From Apium graveolens (taxonomy: Eukaryota; Streptophyta; Magnoliopsida; Apiales; Apiaceae), in the NCBI RefSeq assembly GCF_009905375.1, contig NC_133657.1:44318192-44382191 (forward strand): a DNA stretch of 64,000 nucleotides, read 5' to 3'. A program made the translations under genes and the position numbers. A model generated the notes under the pieces. The model was not told the DNA's origin and did not search any database. It saw only the letters and a program-made list of their open reading frames with translations. How positions within the stretch are numbered: the stretch's first letter is position 1; every line of letters starts with the position of its first letter. This document shows, in pieces, positions 22,913 to 34,247 of this stretch.

Positions 22913-25584
22913 ATAACTGAATTATGATGTAAAAGATGAAAGGCAGAGGGAGGATGAAAGAAGATACATAATGGTTTGTAAATGGTTCTGACAGCGTGAG
23001 ACTTTCAACATATTAAAGTCAGGTAAAGTTGTTGAAATGTACACAACTGAACAATAGGAGGCGTTAAGATTGGTTTTCTTTCGGTAAAACTTCAGGAACA
23101 AGCATGTCCTGTCCTCTTCTAGGATCATATTTTAAATTCGAAGTTGATGTTGAAATGTAGTATAACTCTTTCAGTCTCTACATGTACGGACTATAAGACT
23201 ATGGCCGCCTACTGTGTCGCTTCTCTCAACTGAGTTGAATTCATATAACCCTTTTCTTAACTGGTTGCTCAATTACTGGAATCCTGCATGAATGATTAAA
23301 TTTTTGGGCCTCAACCACCGCACAATTTTCTTTGATTAGTTGAATAGTTAAAGTGATCAAGCGTTTATTCCCGCTAATATTTATCAAAAAAAAAAGATTA
23401 CTCTATTTCATTCGCATATATATATTTGCGATAGCAAAGTGTGGAGGATGTGAATCTCAATAAAATTTCAAGTTGATTTGTATTAACACTTATATTCCTT
23501 CCATAAATTATCTTATTGAAAATTGAAGCTCTACTTTCTGTTTTGGCATCTCATATGAATATGGGGGAAACATTACTTTCAAATGTTTTTTTTTTTGTAT
23601 AACAAACAACTAAAAACCCAAAAAGCAAGTTAAAATTCCTCACTTGCCCCGACACCAGTAGAAGCAAGTTAGCTCCGATTGGGGAAGATATGGGGTCAAG
23701 TATGTGGAACTTGTTAGTATTTGTTAACAAGCACTTAACTTTAACAACTACTCTGATTAATACACTAGATCTAGATGTTGCCTTCCTAGTAACTCAAGCT
23801 TTACCAGATATCTCATGTCTAACGGTAGCAATAATCTCTTTGATCTCACCAGCAGGCAGCACCACATATATAATTAACTTCTTCTCTAATCACTCACTCT
23901 CCGCTTTTTCCGTCAGGCATATGCGGTCTCTCTCAATTCTCCATCAGGCATAAATACGGACAACTGTACGGAATAATGACATAGAAAATATCAAGTAACC
24001 ATGATATAAACACTGTTGCAGCTTAGTATATCGATGTGCTCAATTAACGCAATACAAAGTAACCATGTTTATGTTCAACAATTACCTGCAGCAGTAGTTT
24101 GTTCATTGTTCATATAAGCTCTTACTTTTCCACAAGAGTGCAACACAGCCCAATCTTTTCAATTATCACTTCCCTTGTAGAAATAATTTCGTCAACTGGC
24201 CTGTCGCTGATGATTATTCTGACAGTGATGTAAATTACATGGGCTGTAGGTTCTCGTCATCTGCTATATGAATATACAATTCAGTTGATGAAATTTCAGT
24301 GTCATGATTATTACAAACTTTTAGCAGGGCCGCCTCTTAAGAGATGCTTGTGAATCCTAGCATAAGGGCAACCACGGGACAAGCTTGGCCATTATTATTA
24401 ATCTAAAGAAACACACATACATGATGGTTCTTAGCAGTCAGCAGTCCTCCATAAGATTTTAAGTACTGTGAGAATTTTAATGGAAAAGTGAAGTCAGCCA
24501 GTTAGGTAAAGCTTGAAACAATAAGGAACCCTAATGGGTGAACTAAAGTGAACCCATTCTAAGGGCACAACTGGAATAATGAGAGAATTCTTATCGGCCA
24601 AATTTTATTTCCCAACTAGATACCTGAAGTAAAAATGCACAATACATCTTTTATACATCTCTCCCTTGAACAGAAACTCATGCAATGATTTCTCCAGAGA
24701 GGAAAAAACAGAAACTCACACGATTGACGTCCCATAAAGGGCGCAAAGGGAGATACCGTACACCAAGAAGTGTTGGTGAAACTCACACGATTGATCTCTT
24801 GGGAAGGAAAAATGAACTAATCCAACGGAGGGAGTATTATTTATGTCAGAGGCTAAAATGACCAAATTACATAATTACTGGTTAGATCATAAAGAAAGCA
24901 ATTGCATCGTATCGATATTTGTCGTCCGTAATAAATTTATTCTAACTTGTTTGAAATTTGGATTTTTAACCTTATAAAAGGTTTCAAAAGAAGAGTACAA
25001 TTCATGAGCTTTGTGCATCTTCATTCCATCAAACTATAAGGCATATGCTTGTCATGAAAAAGTCCACGTTCCTAATTTACTAAGAACTAAAATGGTGTTT
25101 GTTCAAATGAAATCCAAATCCAAATTTCCGAAAAGGTAATTTGTTCAAATCCAAAATTTCAAATAAAATCCTGGTTATCAAACAAAACAGGCCAAAACTT
25201 TGTTTGCAGTAGATATCGTAAGGTAGCTAGCTACCTACGGACCCAACTGTGTCCTAACCTCAGGAAACAGCAGACAATACGACACTGATCAAGGAACAAG
25301 AGAAGTAATAGAAAAAAGACCCCCTCCCCCCTATGTAGCATAATATAAAGAGTATAGTAGCAAAACCTGAGTTATCATGTCTGATGCAGAGAAATAATAT
25401 AAGAATAGTCAATTAAAGAAGGATGAGGCAGTTGTTATAGAACGGAAGCAAAGGGGACACAATTATCAAACTGTAGCACGACCAATACAAAAAAGAACAA
25501 CATTAATACGAGGAAAGAAAAAGATGTCAAACGAAAATAATTAAAATTTGCATAAGCCTTGAAACTGAATCGCAGTAGAGATTG
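22913..25584. other. Intergenic region upstream of the XCP-like gene
   Basis: No convincing gene. The first few hundred bases should hold the protease promoter. AACGGAGGGAGTATT near 24826-24840 resembles one terminus of a Stowaway MITE, but no partner end was found. Around 25089-25200 a short stretch with GTGTTTGTTCAA and ATCAAACAAAAC ends looks like a small MITE. An 88-codon frame at 23690-23953 has no recognisable features. Confidence 0.45.
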
Positions 25585-25716
25585 CTAATTGGGGGAAGAA
25601 GAAGAAGAAGCGTGCTGTTGTTGTTTGGGGAAATAGTAAGGAGGTGAATATAAAAGAGAGGCCAACATGCAGGAAGGTAATATTACTTCCTTGAACAACC
25701 TAGCCACTGTCGCCAT
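25585..25716 (-). CDS. Small ORF of 43 codons, duplicated in inverted orientation at 34174
   Basis: The frame starts MATVARLFKEVILPSCMLAS and ends with a Gln- and Ser-rich tail before TAG. I do not recognise it. The first 24 or so residues and about 390 bp upstream recur in reverse orientation at 33796-34247, where the frame is cut by the element C breakpoint. It may be the first exon or leader peptide of an unseen gene, a captured gene fragment, or chance. Its position downstream of the MEB-like and HMA-like exons on the same strand makes capture plausible. Confidence 0.35.
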   Translation of the reverse strand: MATVARLFKEVILPSCMLASLLYSPPYYFPKQQQHASSSSSPN

Positions 25717-26106
25717 TGCTTGTCGCGACGACCCCGTTCCCCCTTTTCTTTACTGTGTTTGCTTCGCTTAAACAAGTGTGTCTGTTATTTATGATTTGGA
25801 TTTGTATTCTGCTCAATATATATAACTAAACTTTAGAAATTGTGCAAATTGTACACAATCTTAAAATATCAAAATGTGTGTCTAAAGTTACAAGAAATAT
25901 GTAATGTGTGTATAATAATTATTTTTTTTACCTTAATTGGAGTAATGCGACTTTAACTATTATTTTTTAACAGAAAAAATAATTTAATTATAATTAACTA
26001 TAAAAACTATTAGAAACTATTAGAGGAGTGGTTGAATAATTTTTTTTTAACACCCGATAGCATTCCGTCAACTGGTGTAATCAGCCGTTATTTTCAGAAG
26101 GGTAAA
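25645..26106 (-). repeat. Left arm of a ~450-bp inverted duplication (paired with 33796-34247)
   Basis: The reverse complement of this stretch matches 33796-34247 at high identity by eye, sharing AAGCGAAGCAAACACAGT, GGTCGTCGCGACA and GCCGTTATTTTCAGAAGGGT. The match ends at GGTAAA (26106), exactly where the element B LTR begins in the other copy. This arm therefore looks like the empty-site version of the insertion. Confidence 0.85.
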
Positions 26107-26386
26107 CATGTAAATACGTAATTTGAGTATTGTATCCTTACAAACAAACACCTGCGTATATATTTCTAAAAAGTTTTCTGTTAACTAACAGTGGCTTGCT
26201 CATTGTGAGAGTAACGGTCTTGTCAAAGACAATGCAGTTCACCTATATAATGATAGAAATGAAGTTCCAGGTAGGTTAAGGAGCATCTTCTAGAATATCT
26301 GATATCAGCTTTAAAGTTCAAATGGATACAATCTTCTTTAGCATATCATCATGAAATTCTAGCAGTGAATGATGTTGAAATCAGAC

Positions 26387-26810
26387 CTTATGGGCACTCT
26401 CTAGGGCCTGGCCGCCTTTGATCAGAATACCTTGAATGACACCAACTCCTGTACCAACCATCACAGCTGTTGGGGTTGCCAAACCAAGAACACACGGATA
26501 TGCTATGACCATGACAGAAATGCCAAACTGGAGCGCAAGCTGGAAGCTATTCATGGAAGAAGGAATCCAAGATTTTGGATAACTATTAAATTTGCCAGCT
26601 AAAAACCAAGAGAGCCAGGTGATAATAGATAGGGCGATAACCTGCAGAAATCAAGAATCGTTATCATAATTATGAGACCTAAGTTCAAGTGCATAGTGTA
26701 CTCTCTTAATTTTAGAAACCATAACAAAGTTTTTACCATAGGCACAAAATATTTGGAGATGCGATCATCAAATACTAGGAATGCAACTGCCCCAGCGTGA
26801 GATTCTTATC
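26387..26810 (-). pseudogene. Heavy-metal P-type (Cu+) ATPase exon fragments, HMA5/HMA7-like
   Basis: Two exons on the minus strand: about 26810-26737 (DDRISKYFVPM) and 26641-26387 (VIALSIITWLSWFLAGKF through GILIKGGQALESAHK), with a GT-AG intron between and a GT donor after AHK. This covers the membrane segment and metal-binding loop of copper ATPases. The conserved CPC transport motif reads YPC (AYPCVLGLATPTAVMVGTGVG), which should abolish ion transport. The exons before (N-terminal metal-binding domains) and after (DKTGT phosphorylation site) are absent. It joins MEB-like exons directly, so it is a captured or rearranged fragment. Confidence 0.82.
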
Positions 26811-28507
26811 GTTCATCTCATCGAATGCATAGCCATATGTTGCATGAGGTATCAAGCCAAATATTAGGAATGACAACACTGCAAATGTTGTATGTAGTAG
26901 GAAGTTTTCTTTCTTGCCCCGGTGTTCGTAATATTTGTTGGATGCCCCTTCAAATTTAATTTTTCAAGTCCCAGAGCTGTGTAAACAGAATGTGTGTAAA
27001 ATGAGTTGCAAAACAAAAATGCAGTATATTTTAAATGTTAGTTCAAATAAATGGTGTAGAGCCAAGTTGGTTAATACTTACATTATGACCAATTATTATG
27101 AGTCTACCGATCAGATTTGCGAGTCCAATAGCTATAAGATTCACTAGAATGAAGGAAAACTATGTAATCAGAAATCAAGCTAACTGTGTTGTTCTAGGCA
27201 AAGATTATAGTTTACAGCATTAAGTAATAGATAATCCCAAGTACGAAAGGACTTACATGTTGTAGCTCCAGATGCAACTACAGAAGAAACGATACTTAGG
27301 CTTGTAATGAATTTCATCAAACCTCCATAGACTATACTTTTCACAATCTCTAGTGACTTAGAATCTACGATTCCTGTCAATCTAATTGGTACAAGAGGTT
27401 CAATTTGTATGTGATGTATGGCTCCCGGTTCTTCACCCACGCTAGAAACATTTCCTGTATTGTAATGTCAATAGTAACATGATAGACACATTAAAACATG
27501 CCCCTCTTAGAATCCTGCATCAACTAAGTTTTAAGTATGTTTTCAGTACATACCTTCAGGAATGTTAGCTAGGTCCTTTCCTAGATCAATTTTCCAGTCT
27601 CCTGACGACGTGAATATTGGAGGTTTAGGATATTCAGAATGTGTTCCATTTTGAACTTTGATGGTTCAAACAGCATGTCCAAAATCATAAAAGGATTGTA
27701 CCAAAGGTTTGTGTGTACTCTTTCTCTCTGATTTACATCCAAATATCTAAAACAAACTAAAGCAATCTCCTGCATAAACAAATAAACTAATCATCTTTGA
27801 CGCCCAATTATCTTTAGCCTTAAATTCTGCAATGAAGCAAACAAAACAATGAATTTTTGGACAAAGTTTTCACCTTCTTCAGAAATCACCATATTTCCAT
27901 TATCTCCTGTTAAACCAGATGCTGGAACATTTGTTGGTTGGAGAAGATCTTCGCTATCCTCTCCTCCATGTGCCAGAAGCCTGATCCAACTGAAACAGTT
28001 TCCTGATTATGAGAAAAGCAGAAATCAGGTCCGAGATATGATGCTACCACTTTTATAATTGTTGGTATAAATTGTGTAGCTGAAATTTAACCTGAAGGAA
28101 CGAATACACTGAAGCATGATAAGCATCCGAGAAGGCTATCAGGCTTAGGTTGTGGATTACTATGAGCTGCAGATAGTCCCTTTTTTGTTCTTTTCTTACA
28201 AAGCACGACTTTGGTTATGGTAGCATTACAATTGGGACAGTGCATAGTATGTGTATCCAACCTCTGAATCTCCCTCTCAAATTCTAGTTCGATGACATCC
28301 TCATCATCGTCACTCTCCTCTATCAGGTTCTTAAATTTTACATGCTTCGATTTCACTTTGGAAGCATGAGTTTCAGGTTTAATTTCTTGTTCATGAGATA
28401 TTACATGTGAAATTTCATTGCTCTCTGAAACACCTTCATTAGCATCGGAAGCATTTTGCTTCACATCTGATTCTGCAACACCCTTATTTTTCTTAGAAAG
28501 AGACCAC
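26811..28507 (-). pseudogene. MEMBRANE OF ER BODY-like (MEB/MEBL) gene fragment
   Basis: Minus-strand exons recognised: 28507-28092 (acidic segment, then VIELEFEREIQRLDTHTMH, a CPNCN zinc-type pair and GCLSCFSVFVPSG), weaker pieces around 28000-27850 and 27640-27553, 27454-27257 (KSLEIVKSIVYGGLMKFITS), 27143-27082 (LIAIGLANLIGRLIIIGHN), and about 27000-26811 (HRGKKENFLLHTTFAVLS, FGLIPHATYGYAF). Splice borders are mostly preserved. MEB proteins are ER-body membrane proteins of the VIT1-like iron/manganese transporter superfamily. The start is missing, a frameshift follows LWDLKN, and the reading runs into copper-ATPase sequence, so it is probably non-functional. I recognise the family from these segments, not from a search. 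Confidence 0.65.
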
Positions 28508-28557
28508 TACATACATGAGTTTGTAATTATATATAACTTTACATTTATACCACTCCA

Positions 28558-28730
28558 AAATTAACGTTCGTCTATACCTGTTGACAAAATGCTATCATGT
28601 GTTAAAAAAATAATTGTTCAGCCACTTTTGTGATAGTTTCTATAATTGAGCTATTTTCTTGCTAAAGAATAATAGTTGGGGCCACGTCACTGTAATTAAG
28701 TCATTTTTTTAAAACAATTAGCGAAAACTT
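28558..28730 (+). repeat. Third, diverged copy of the 25.9/33.8-kb dispersed repeat
   Basis: Shares CTGTTGACAAAATGCTAT..GTGTTAAAAAAA..TTGTTCAGCCAC and AATAATAGTTGGGGCCACGT..AATTAAGTCA with 33796-33965, in the same orientation, and is inverted relative to 25920-26106. With the left arm it brackets the MEB/HMA fragment cluster. Confidence 0.7.
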
Positions 28731-29801
28731 ATTTTTGAATGCAAGATATGTACCCAAAGACTCGAAATGTAAATTATGTACATGAAATTTGAGAATAGCA
28801 AAATATATACCCGAATAAAGCCGTGCAAAATGTTATAAATATAAATTAAATACCTGAAATTTGAGAATGGAAAATTGTTATATTAACTAAATTAAACAAA
28901 TGAAATATAATATAATATTTTAGATATATATATATATTACATTTATATACAACATTATAATATTGAGTATTATCTAAAAATATCAAGTATAATTTTAAAA
29001 ATAAATATGCACATATTCTAAATAAATATACTTATATATAGGAGAGTATGGGCCGGTTCAACTCTATTTTTGGGTAAAATTGGAATTTATTTTTAAAAAT
29101 CGAATTGCAGTCGTAACTGAATAATTGGTTCGGTTTCGATTTGAAAGACCTCGATTTCGGTATTTATTGGCTCGGTTCGATTTTAAAATCGAAAAAATAA
29201 AAATCATAAAAATATACAAATTAAGTAAATAAAATTTAATAAAAATTAATCATATCCTACAAATTAGCGGGTACATTAAAATTAGTAGGCTACCACAATT
29301 TCTACAAGTTCCCGAATTAGATGAAAATCAATACCTCAAGATATAGTGGGAATAAAATAAAATTAAATCCATTAAGTTTTTTTATTTTGTGTTTCTACTT
29401 TAAATTGATTCTTTTTTTTAATATCATTTTAAATTAATAAATAATTTTAAAAGAGTGCATTTTGAATTCACGAATTTTTTATTTTTACTTCAAATTTCAG
29501 GTACACAATTTGCATAATTTCGAATCTTTAGGTACACATCTTATATTTCAAAAATAACCTCCACTAACAATGTTAAATGAAATGACCGGTTCGTATACAA
29601 AATGCATGCCTTTTGTTAACTTCAGTAACATGTTTTTCTATTTTCAAATTACAGATACATAAGTTACATAATTTGAAAATTTCAGTTACACGTCTTGCAT
29701 TTTATTTCTAAAATTAATATAAGCATGAGAAGTCAGTCAGTCCTCTACGGCCATCCCCATTCCCTAAATCCGTCTTCCAAATTGTTCCATATTATATTTC
29801 A
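28731..29801. other. A+T-rich intergenic DNA with degenerate repeats
   Basis: Contains repeated phrases of the type TACACATCTTATATTTC / TACACGTCTTGCATTT and a GGTTCGGTTTCGATTT block at about 29130. No ORF or RNA gene was recognised. Confidence 0.4.
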
Positions 29802-30226
29802 ATTAAGGGTCGTTTTGTTCGTCACATTCTGCAATCAGGTATGGGTTTCAGCCATTCCAACCCCATACATGATATTTGGTTCAGAATAATAGAATTTCAT
29901 ACTCATTCCTCAAAACCCTAAGGGATGGGTTTTTCATACCCAAGTACGAAGGTGGGTATGAAGGAGGGGTATGAGTATTACTTTTATTTCACTATTTTAA
30001 TTTTTATTTAAGTAATTAAATATAAATATATTTAATTAAATTAAAATTATTTAATTAGTATTTAGCAAAAAAAAAAATTATTTAATTAGCATATTTTAAA
30101 CTAAAAATATTTATTACAACACTCAGCCAAATACATGATATTAGATATGATATCTGATCCCCTTATCATTTTAACTCGATTTCTGATTCCAAATCGATAA
30201 CATATCTTGAACCAAACGACCCCTTC
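29802..30226. mobile_element. MITE-like element (hAT or PIF/Harbinger type)
   Basis: About 420 bp bounded by imperfect terminal inverted repeats: AAGGGTCGTTTTGTTCG at the left and, read in reverse complement, AAGGGGTCGTTTGGTTCA at the right. The interior has mirrored GGTATGGGT/ATACCCA segments and no ORF. The target duplication is unclear, so the superfamily is open. Confidence 0.6.
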
Positions 30227-30894
30227 ATTGATCTAGTTTAAACCCTAGTTATCATGTAATTTTTTTTAAGTATTATTCATGTCATGAAATACATTTTATA
30301 AATATTCTTAGTTAGCGATAAATTTGTAAAAAGTTTATGCAATGTAGTAATTGAGATAAAATATTATTGCAAGTCTCTATTTTGCTGCACTGATAAATTA
30401 CATACAATCAATAATACAATGACGATTGACCGACATGATTGAAGTGTACGAAGTAAAGAGTATATACGATAAATGTTCGTTTTCGCGTGAAAATTACACT
30501 CTCCTAAAAAGAGATAAGCTCTTTCCGTCAATATATATTAATTTAATAATCAAATGTTATACGGCTTCTACAAAAATGATTCTGTCAAATAAATATAAAA
30601 TAAATCAAATCACCAGTTTTCATGCAAAGACAATCATACGGTATGTTAAATATGATATATTTACAATTATTCGATTCTTTAAAACCTGTTTGAGTTATCG
30701 ACCATTATTACAATCACATACAAACTTTTATTACTAAATTCAAATCAACTCTCACAATAAAATATAGGACAAAAAACCTCTCATCAAGAAAGCAAATAAA
30801 AATGAAATTGCAAACTGAAAAAACAAATAAAATTCTTAGATATGAAAAATTGAAACAGTAAGAAATAATCGATCTCTTGAATCCAATAAGTTCT
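30227..30894. other. A+T-rich stretch left of element B
   Basis: No recognisable gene. A 103-codon frame (30426-30737) has biased A+T composition and no motifs. The right edge near 30895 is where the element B antisense exon loses its match to element A. Confidence 0.4.
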
Positions 30895-31453
30895 GGAAGC
30901 ACTATTGAACATATGTTTACACTTGGGCCTTTGTTTAATATAGACCCAATCACAGATACTCTGAGAACTGTTATAACATTGAAATATTTTCCTAAAAACT
31001 GCTACTGACAAAGGAAAACCTCCCCTAAGACACGAGACCTTAAAGTATAAAATGTTTCTCCAAGCATTTGGAGGAAGCTGACAGTGGTTAATTTGCAAGT
31101 CTACTAGTAAGTGGGGAATGAAATCGTGGAAAAGAAACCTAAGCCCAGCATTAAGGGCGTCTGTGTAAATGAATAGAGTGTCGGGTTTTCAGTGGCAAGT
31201 ACGATCACCACCGTCAACGGGAACTAGCCTAAGAGGGGGACGAACATTATAAAGTGCATTCATTTTATCAAATCTATATTATGCCATATGTTACAATAAT
31301 CAAATGAATCTAGATGTGCATTAGAAGGGTATACATCCCCCTAGTGTTAATCATATCTAGTAATGACATGTAAGAAGAGCGAATTTCGATATTGTTACCT
31401 CGTTTCGAAGCAGAGGCAATCTTAGCCGCTCTCTCAGAACTCTTGTCTGCCAT
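30895..31453 (-). pseudogene. Element B antisense gene, exon 1 fragment, broken
   Basis: ATG at 31453 (MADKSSERAAKIASASKRG) aligns with exon 1 of the element A antisense gene. A frameshift follows DMINTRG, a TGA replaces a Trp codon after DRTCH, and the match continues through LPPNAWRNILYFKVSCLRG and AVFRKIFQCYNSS to about NSAS, where it stops. The rest of exon 1 and exons 2-3 are absent here. Exons 2-3 of the same family lie on the opposite strand at 34430-35445. Confidence 0.85.
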
Positions 31454-31636
31454 TGATGGAGATAGAAGAAAGCTTGGAAGCTTTAGGAGATAGAAGAAGG
31501 TCGGAAAGGGCTAAAAGGATGGCCGAAAAGTTTCTAGGGGGAGAGGAGTGTTTAAGAGTGTTTGAGAGGAGAGGAGATTTTGAGAAATGAAGAAGAGTGA
31601 AATGAGAAGTGTGAGTGAAATCACACTCCCACTTCA

Positions 31637-31649
31637 CTCTTATATAGCC
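31637..31649 (-). promoter_or_regulatory. TATA-like box of the element B antisense gene
   Basis: GGCTATATAAGAG on the minus strand about 185 bp before the antisense ATG, matching the arrangement in element A. Confidence 0.55.
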
Positions 31650-31659
31650 TCCCAAACCA

Positions 31660-32614
31660 GAAAATGGGCCTGAAAAAGCCCATTTGGGCCCAGAAATTAG
31701 AAGAATCTAGAATAGTCTAGAGGATTTTGGGGAAATATAAAAAAAATTGATTTAAATATATATTTGAGAGAACTCTGGAAGGATATAGAAAGTCCAGAAA
31801 AATTCATGGGCCTGCTGAAGTGTAACAGACCCAACTATGTAGTTAGGCCCAAGGAAGCCCAGTACCAGGGCCCAAAATCTGGAAAAATCCACAAAGGGCC
31901 CAAGTCAGAAAATACATAAGTAAATATTAGTGGAAACCCAAATCTTATTGGGCCTGAGAATATATCAAGCCCATATCAGGGCCCAAGTCCAGAATTTTTT
32001 AAAATAAATAGAAAAAAAAAAGAAGAGAGATTATGGGCCCAAAGGAAGGCCCAGGGTTGAGGCCCAACTATGGTGAAAAGCTTGGATTAGGCCAGCCTAA
32101 ATCATAGGCCAAAATCCTGGAAAGAACAAGGAGAGAGCCCAGGTAAAAAATCCTAGAAAAATCATGGGCCCAAGGAGATAAAATCGTTTATTTAAAATAT
32201 ATACACGTTATTATAAAAATTCCTGATCTAATTCGATCAAGATTTATATTATGTTTCTGGTCAAACCTTTCTGGTCGAAAATCTCCACGACCAAGAAATA
32301 GTGGCCTTTTATTCAGTCATACATTGGTTTAGTAAGAAAGATCCTGACCGAAATAGGTCAGGATTCTGATCGAAAAATCCTGACCCAAAAAAAGTTGTCG
32401 ACCAGAAAATAAGCCAGGTTCCTGATCGAAAACTTCTACCTGAATATGACTTCGACTAGGATGAAATGGAGGGATAATTCGGTCAAAACAGGAAAGATCC
32501 TGATCGAATTTCGGTCAGGGTCCTGATCGAAGTCTCCTGCTCAAAAATTCTATCGACCAGAATACAATGGCGTGTTATTCGACCAAGATCCTGGTGGAAA
32601 GGGATTCCTGGTCG

Positions 32615-32653
<39 letters not shown>

Positions 32654-33270
32654 CCTGACCGAAATTCGGCCAGAAATCATAGTCGAAACATCCTGCCCGA
32701 AATGGGCTTCAACCAAGGCAAACTGAGGCCTTATTCGCCCAGGATCCTAGTCGAAAGGAATCCTGGTCGAAAAAAGGGGTATTTAAAAAAAGGAAGAGAA
32801 TTATAAATATTTTTGGGAAATTAAAAATATTTTCTATAAAAATAGAAATACCTTGGAAAATTCCAGAAAATATGAATATTTTCTGGAAAATCCTGTAAAT
32901 TACTTGAAAATTCCAGAAAATTAGGAAAAATCCCAGAATTAAGGGAAAATTTCAGAATTTAGGAAAAAATCCCAGAATTAAGGGAAAATTCCAGAAATTT
33001 AGGAAAAAATCCTAGAATTAAAGGAAAATCCCAGAAAATTAGGAAAAATCTCAGAAATTAAAGGAAAATTCCTTAAATATACCAGAAAATTCCTAAAAAA
33101 GAAGTAATAAGGTAAGGAATATAATAGGGAAATTTTAAAAACAACCCTGAAGCCATGTGCAAGGCAAATCATTGTAAATGTGTAGGTCGCTCTACACTTT
33201 ACGCCGAAAAGGATACCCTGTAAGGGAACAAATGAACTTAACTCCTGGGAAATCTCGTACGATTTCCCAT
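31660..33270 (+). repeat. Repeat-rich 3' untranslated region of element B
   Basis: Three zones. From 31660 to 32200 the word GGGCCC/AAGCCCA recurs. From 32220 to 32780 TCCTGATCGAAA/TCCTGGTCGAAA words recur at irregular spacing, related to the 79-bp array of element A, with an (AT)16 run at 32617-32648. From 32820 to 33100 AGAAAATTAGGAAAAATCCC-type units of about 20 bp recur. The shared words show common descent with A, with a different array arrangement. Confidence 0.75.
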
Positions 33271-33284
33271 AAGTTGGGGGTAAA

Positions 33285-33795
33285 TGATAGGGAATAAATT
33301 AAACCCTGATTATGTAATTAATATCGTATTAATTGTATCAGAATTGGGCTGGCTGTTAAGCCCATTAGAAGAGACCCAAAACCCTGAATATTAATTAATT
33401 TCGTAATTAATTAAATAAGGGAGAAATCAGCTGTCAAGATCAGTCCTAATGAGGATATAAATCCTTGTAGATCAGCTTCCAAGGGACCTAATTGAATAAG
33501 GAATCAACTTCCTACTTTCTAGGACTACAAAGTCCATTCTAAATCTGAGACTTGCCCACTAAGTCTCCTAGATCTAGTCCAATTCAGGGACTCCCAACAT
33601 CTATATAAGGGGTCTTACCCCCACCAAATCAGAACGACGTTTTTGACTTGATCCTTGGCAATCAGCAAGGTACGTAGGCATCTTGTTAAGGCAGATAGAG
33701 TCACGAGACACAAGAGCAGTCAATCGAGCCTCGAAGTTCACGAACCCTAGTAATAAATACTATAATTAATATACCCTAGTTTTTAATCCATAACA
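33285..33795 (+). repeat. 3' LTR of element B, with purine tract
   Basis: TGATAGGGAATAAATT...ATCCATAACA, 511 bp, preceded by AAGTTGGGGGTAAA. A TATA box (CTATATAAGG) lies near 33601. The LTR is followed by TTTAC, the likely target duplication, because the empty-site paralogue at 26102-26106 reads GTAAA on the plus strand. Confidence 0.9.
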
Positions 33796-34247
33796 TTTAC
33801 CCTTCTGAAAATAACGGCTGGCTACACTAGTTGACGAAATGTTATTGGGTGTTAAAAAAATTTTGTTCAGCCACTCCTCTAATAGTTTTAATATTTAATT
33901 ATAATTAAATTATTTTTATGTTAAAAAATAATAGTTAGAGTCACGTTACTCCAATTAAGTCAAAAAAAAAATTATTATACACACATTACATATTTGTTGT
34001 AACTTTAGACACACATTTTGATATATTAAGATTGTATACAATTTGCACAATTTCTAAAGTTTAGTTATACATCTTGAGCAGAATACAAATCCAAATCATA
34101 AATAACATACACACTTGTTTAAGCGAAGCAAACACAGTCCAGAAAAGGGGGAATGGGGTCGTCGCGACATGCAATGGCGACGGTGGCTAGGTTGTTCAAG
34201 GAAGTAAAATTACCTTCCTGCATTTTGGCCTCTCTTTTATATTCATC
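33796..34247 (+). repeat. Right arm of the ~450-bp inverted duplication
   Basis: Reverse-complement match of 25645-26106, beginning immediately after the LTR. It includes the start of the duplicated small ORF (ATG at 34174, MATVARLFKEVKLPSCILAS), which is cut near 34247 by the element C junction. Confidence 0.85.

Larger units (their letters stand above)
30895..33795 (+). mobile_element. 3' part of a Tat element (element B), probably the inverted end of element C
   Basis: In plus orientation it contains antisense exon 1 (minus strand), its TATA-like promoter, the tandem-repeat 3' region, a purine tract and a 511-bp 3' LTR. No gag-pol precedes it. The antisense exon breaks off near 30895. Its LTR is of the same subfamily as the LTR stub of element C, differing at roughly nine of the 195 shared positions. 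The missing half of this element is what element C has, and the reverse also holds. Confidence 0.85.

Noticed and set aside
23690..23953. 87-codon plus-strand frame upstream of the protease gene
   Set aside because: No domain, no conserved motif, hydrophobic low-complexity composition, and no duplicate or splice support.
24826..24840. Complete Stowaway MITE
   Set aside because: Only one terminus-like motif was found; no inverted partner or TA duplication could be identified.
27849..28058. Plus-strand frame inside the MEB-like region
   Set aside because: It lies antisense to the readable minus-strand exons and has no independent features.
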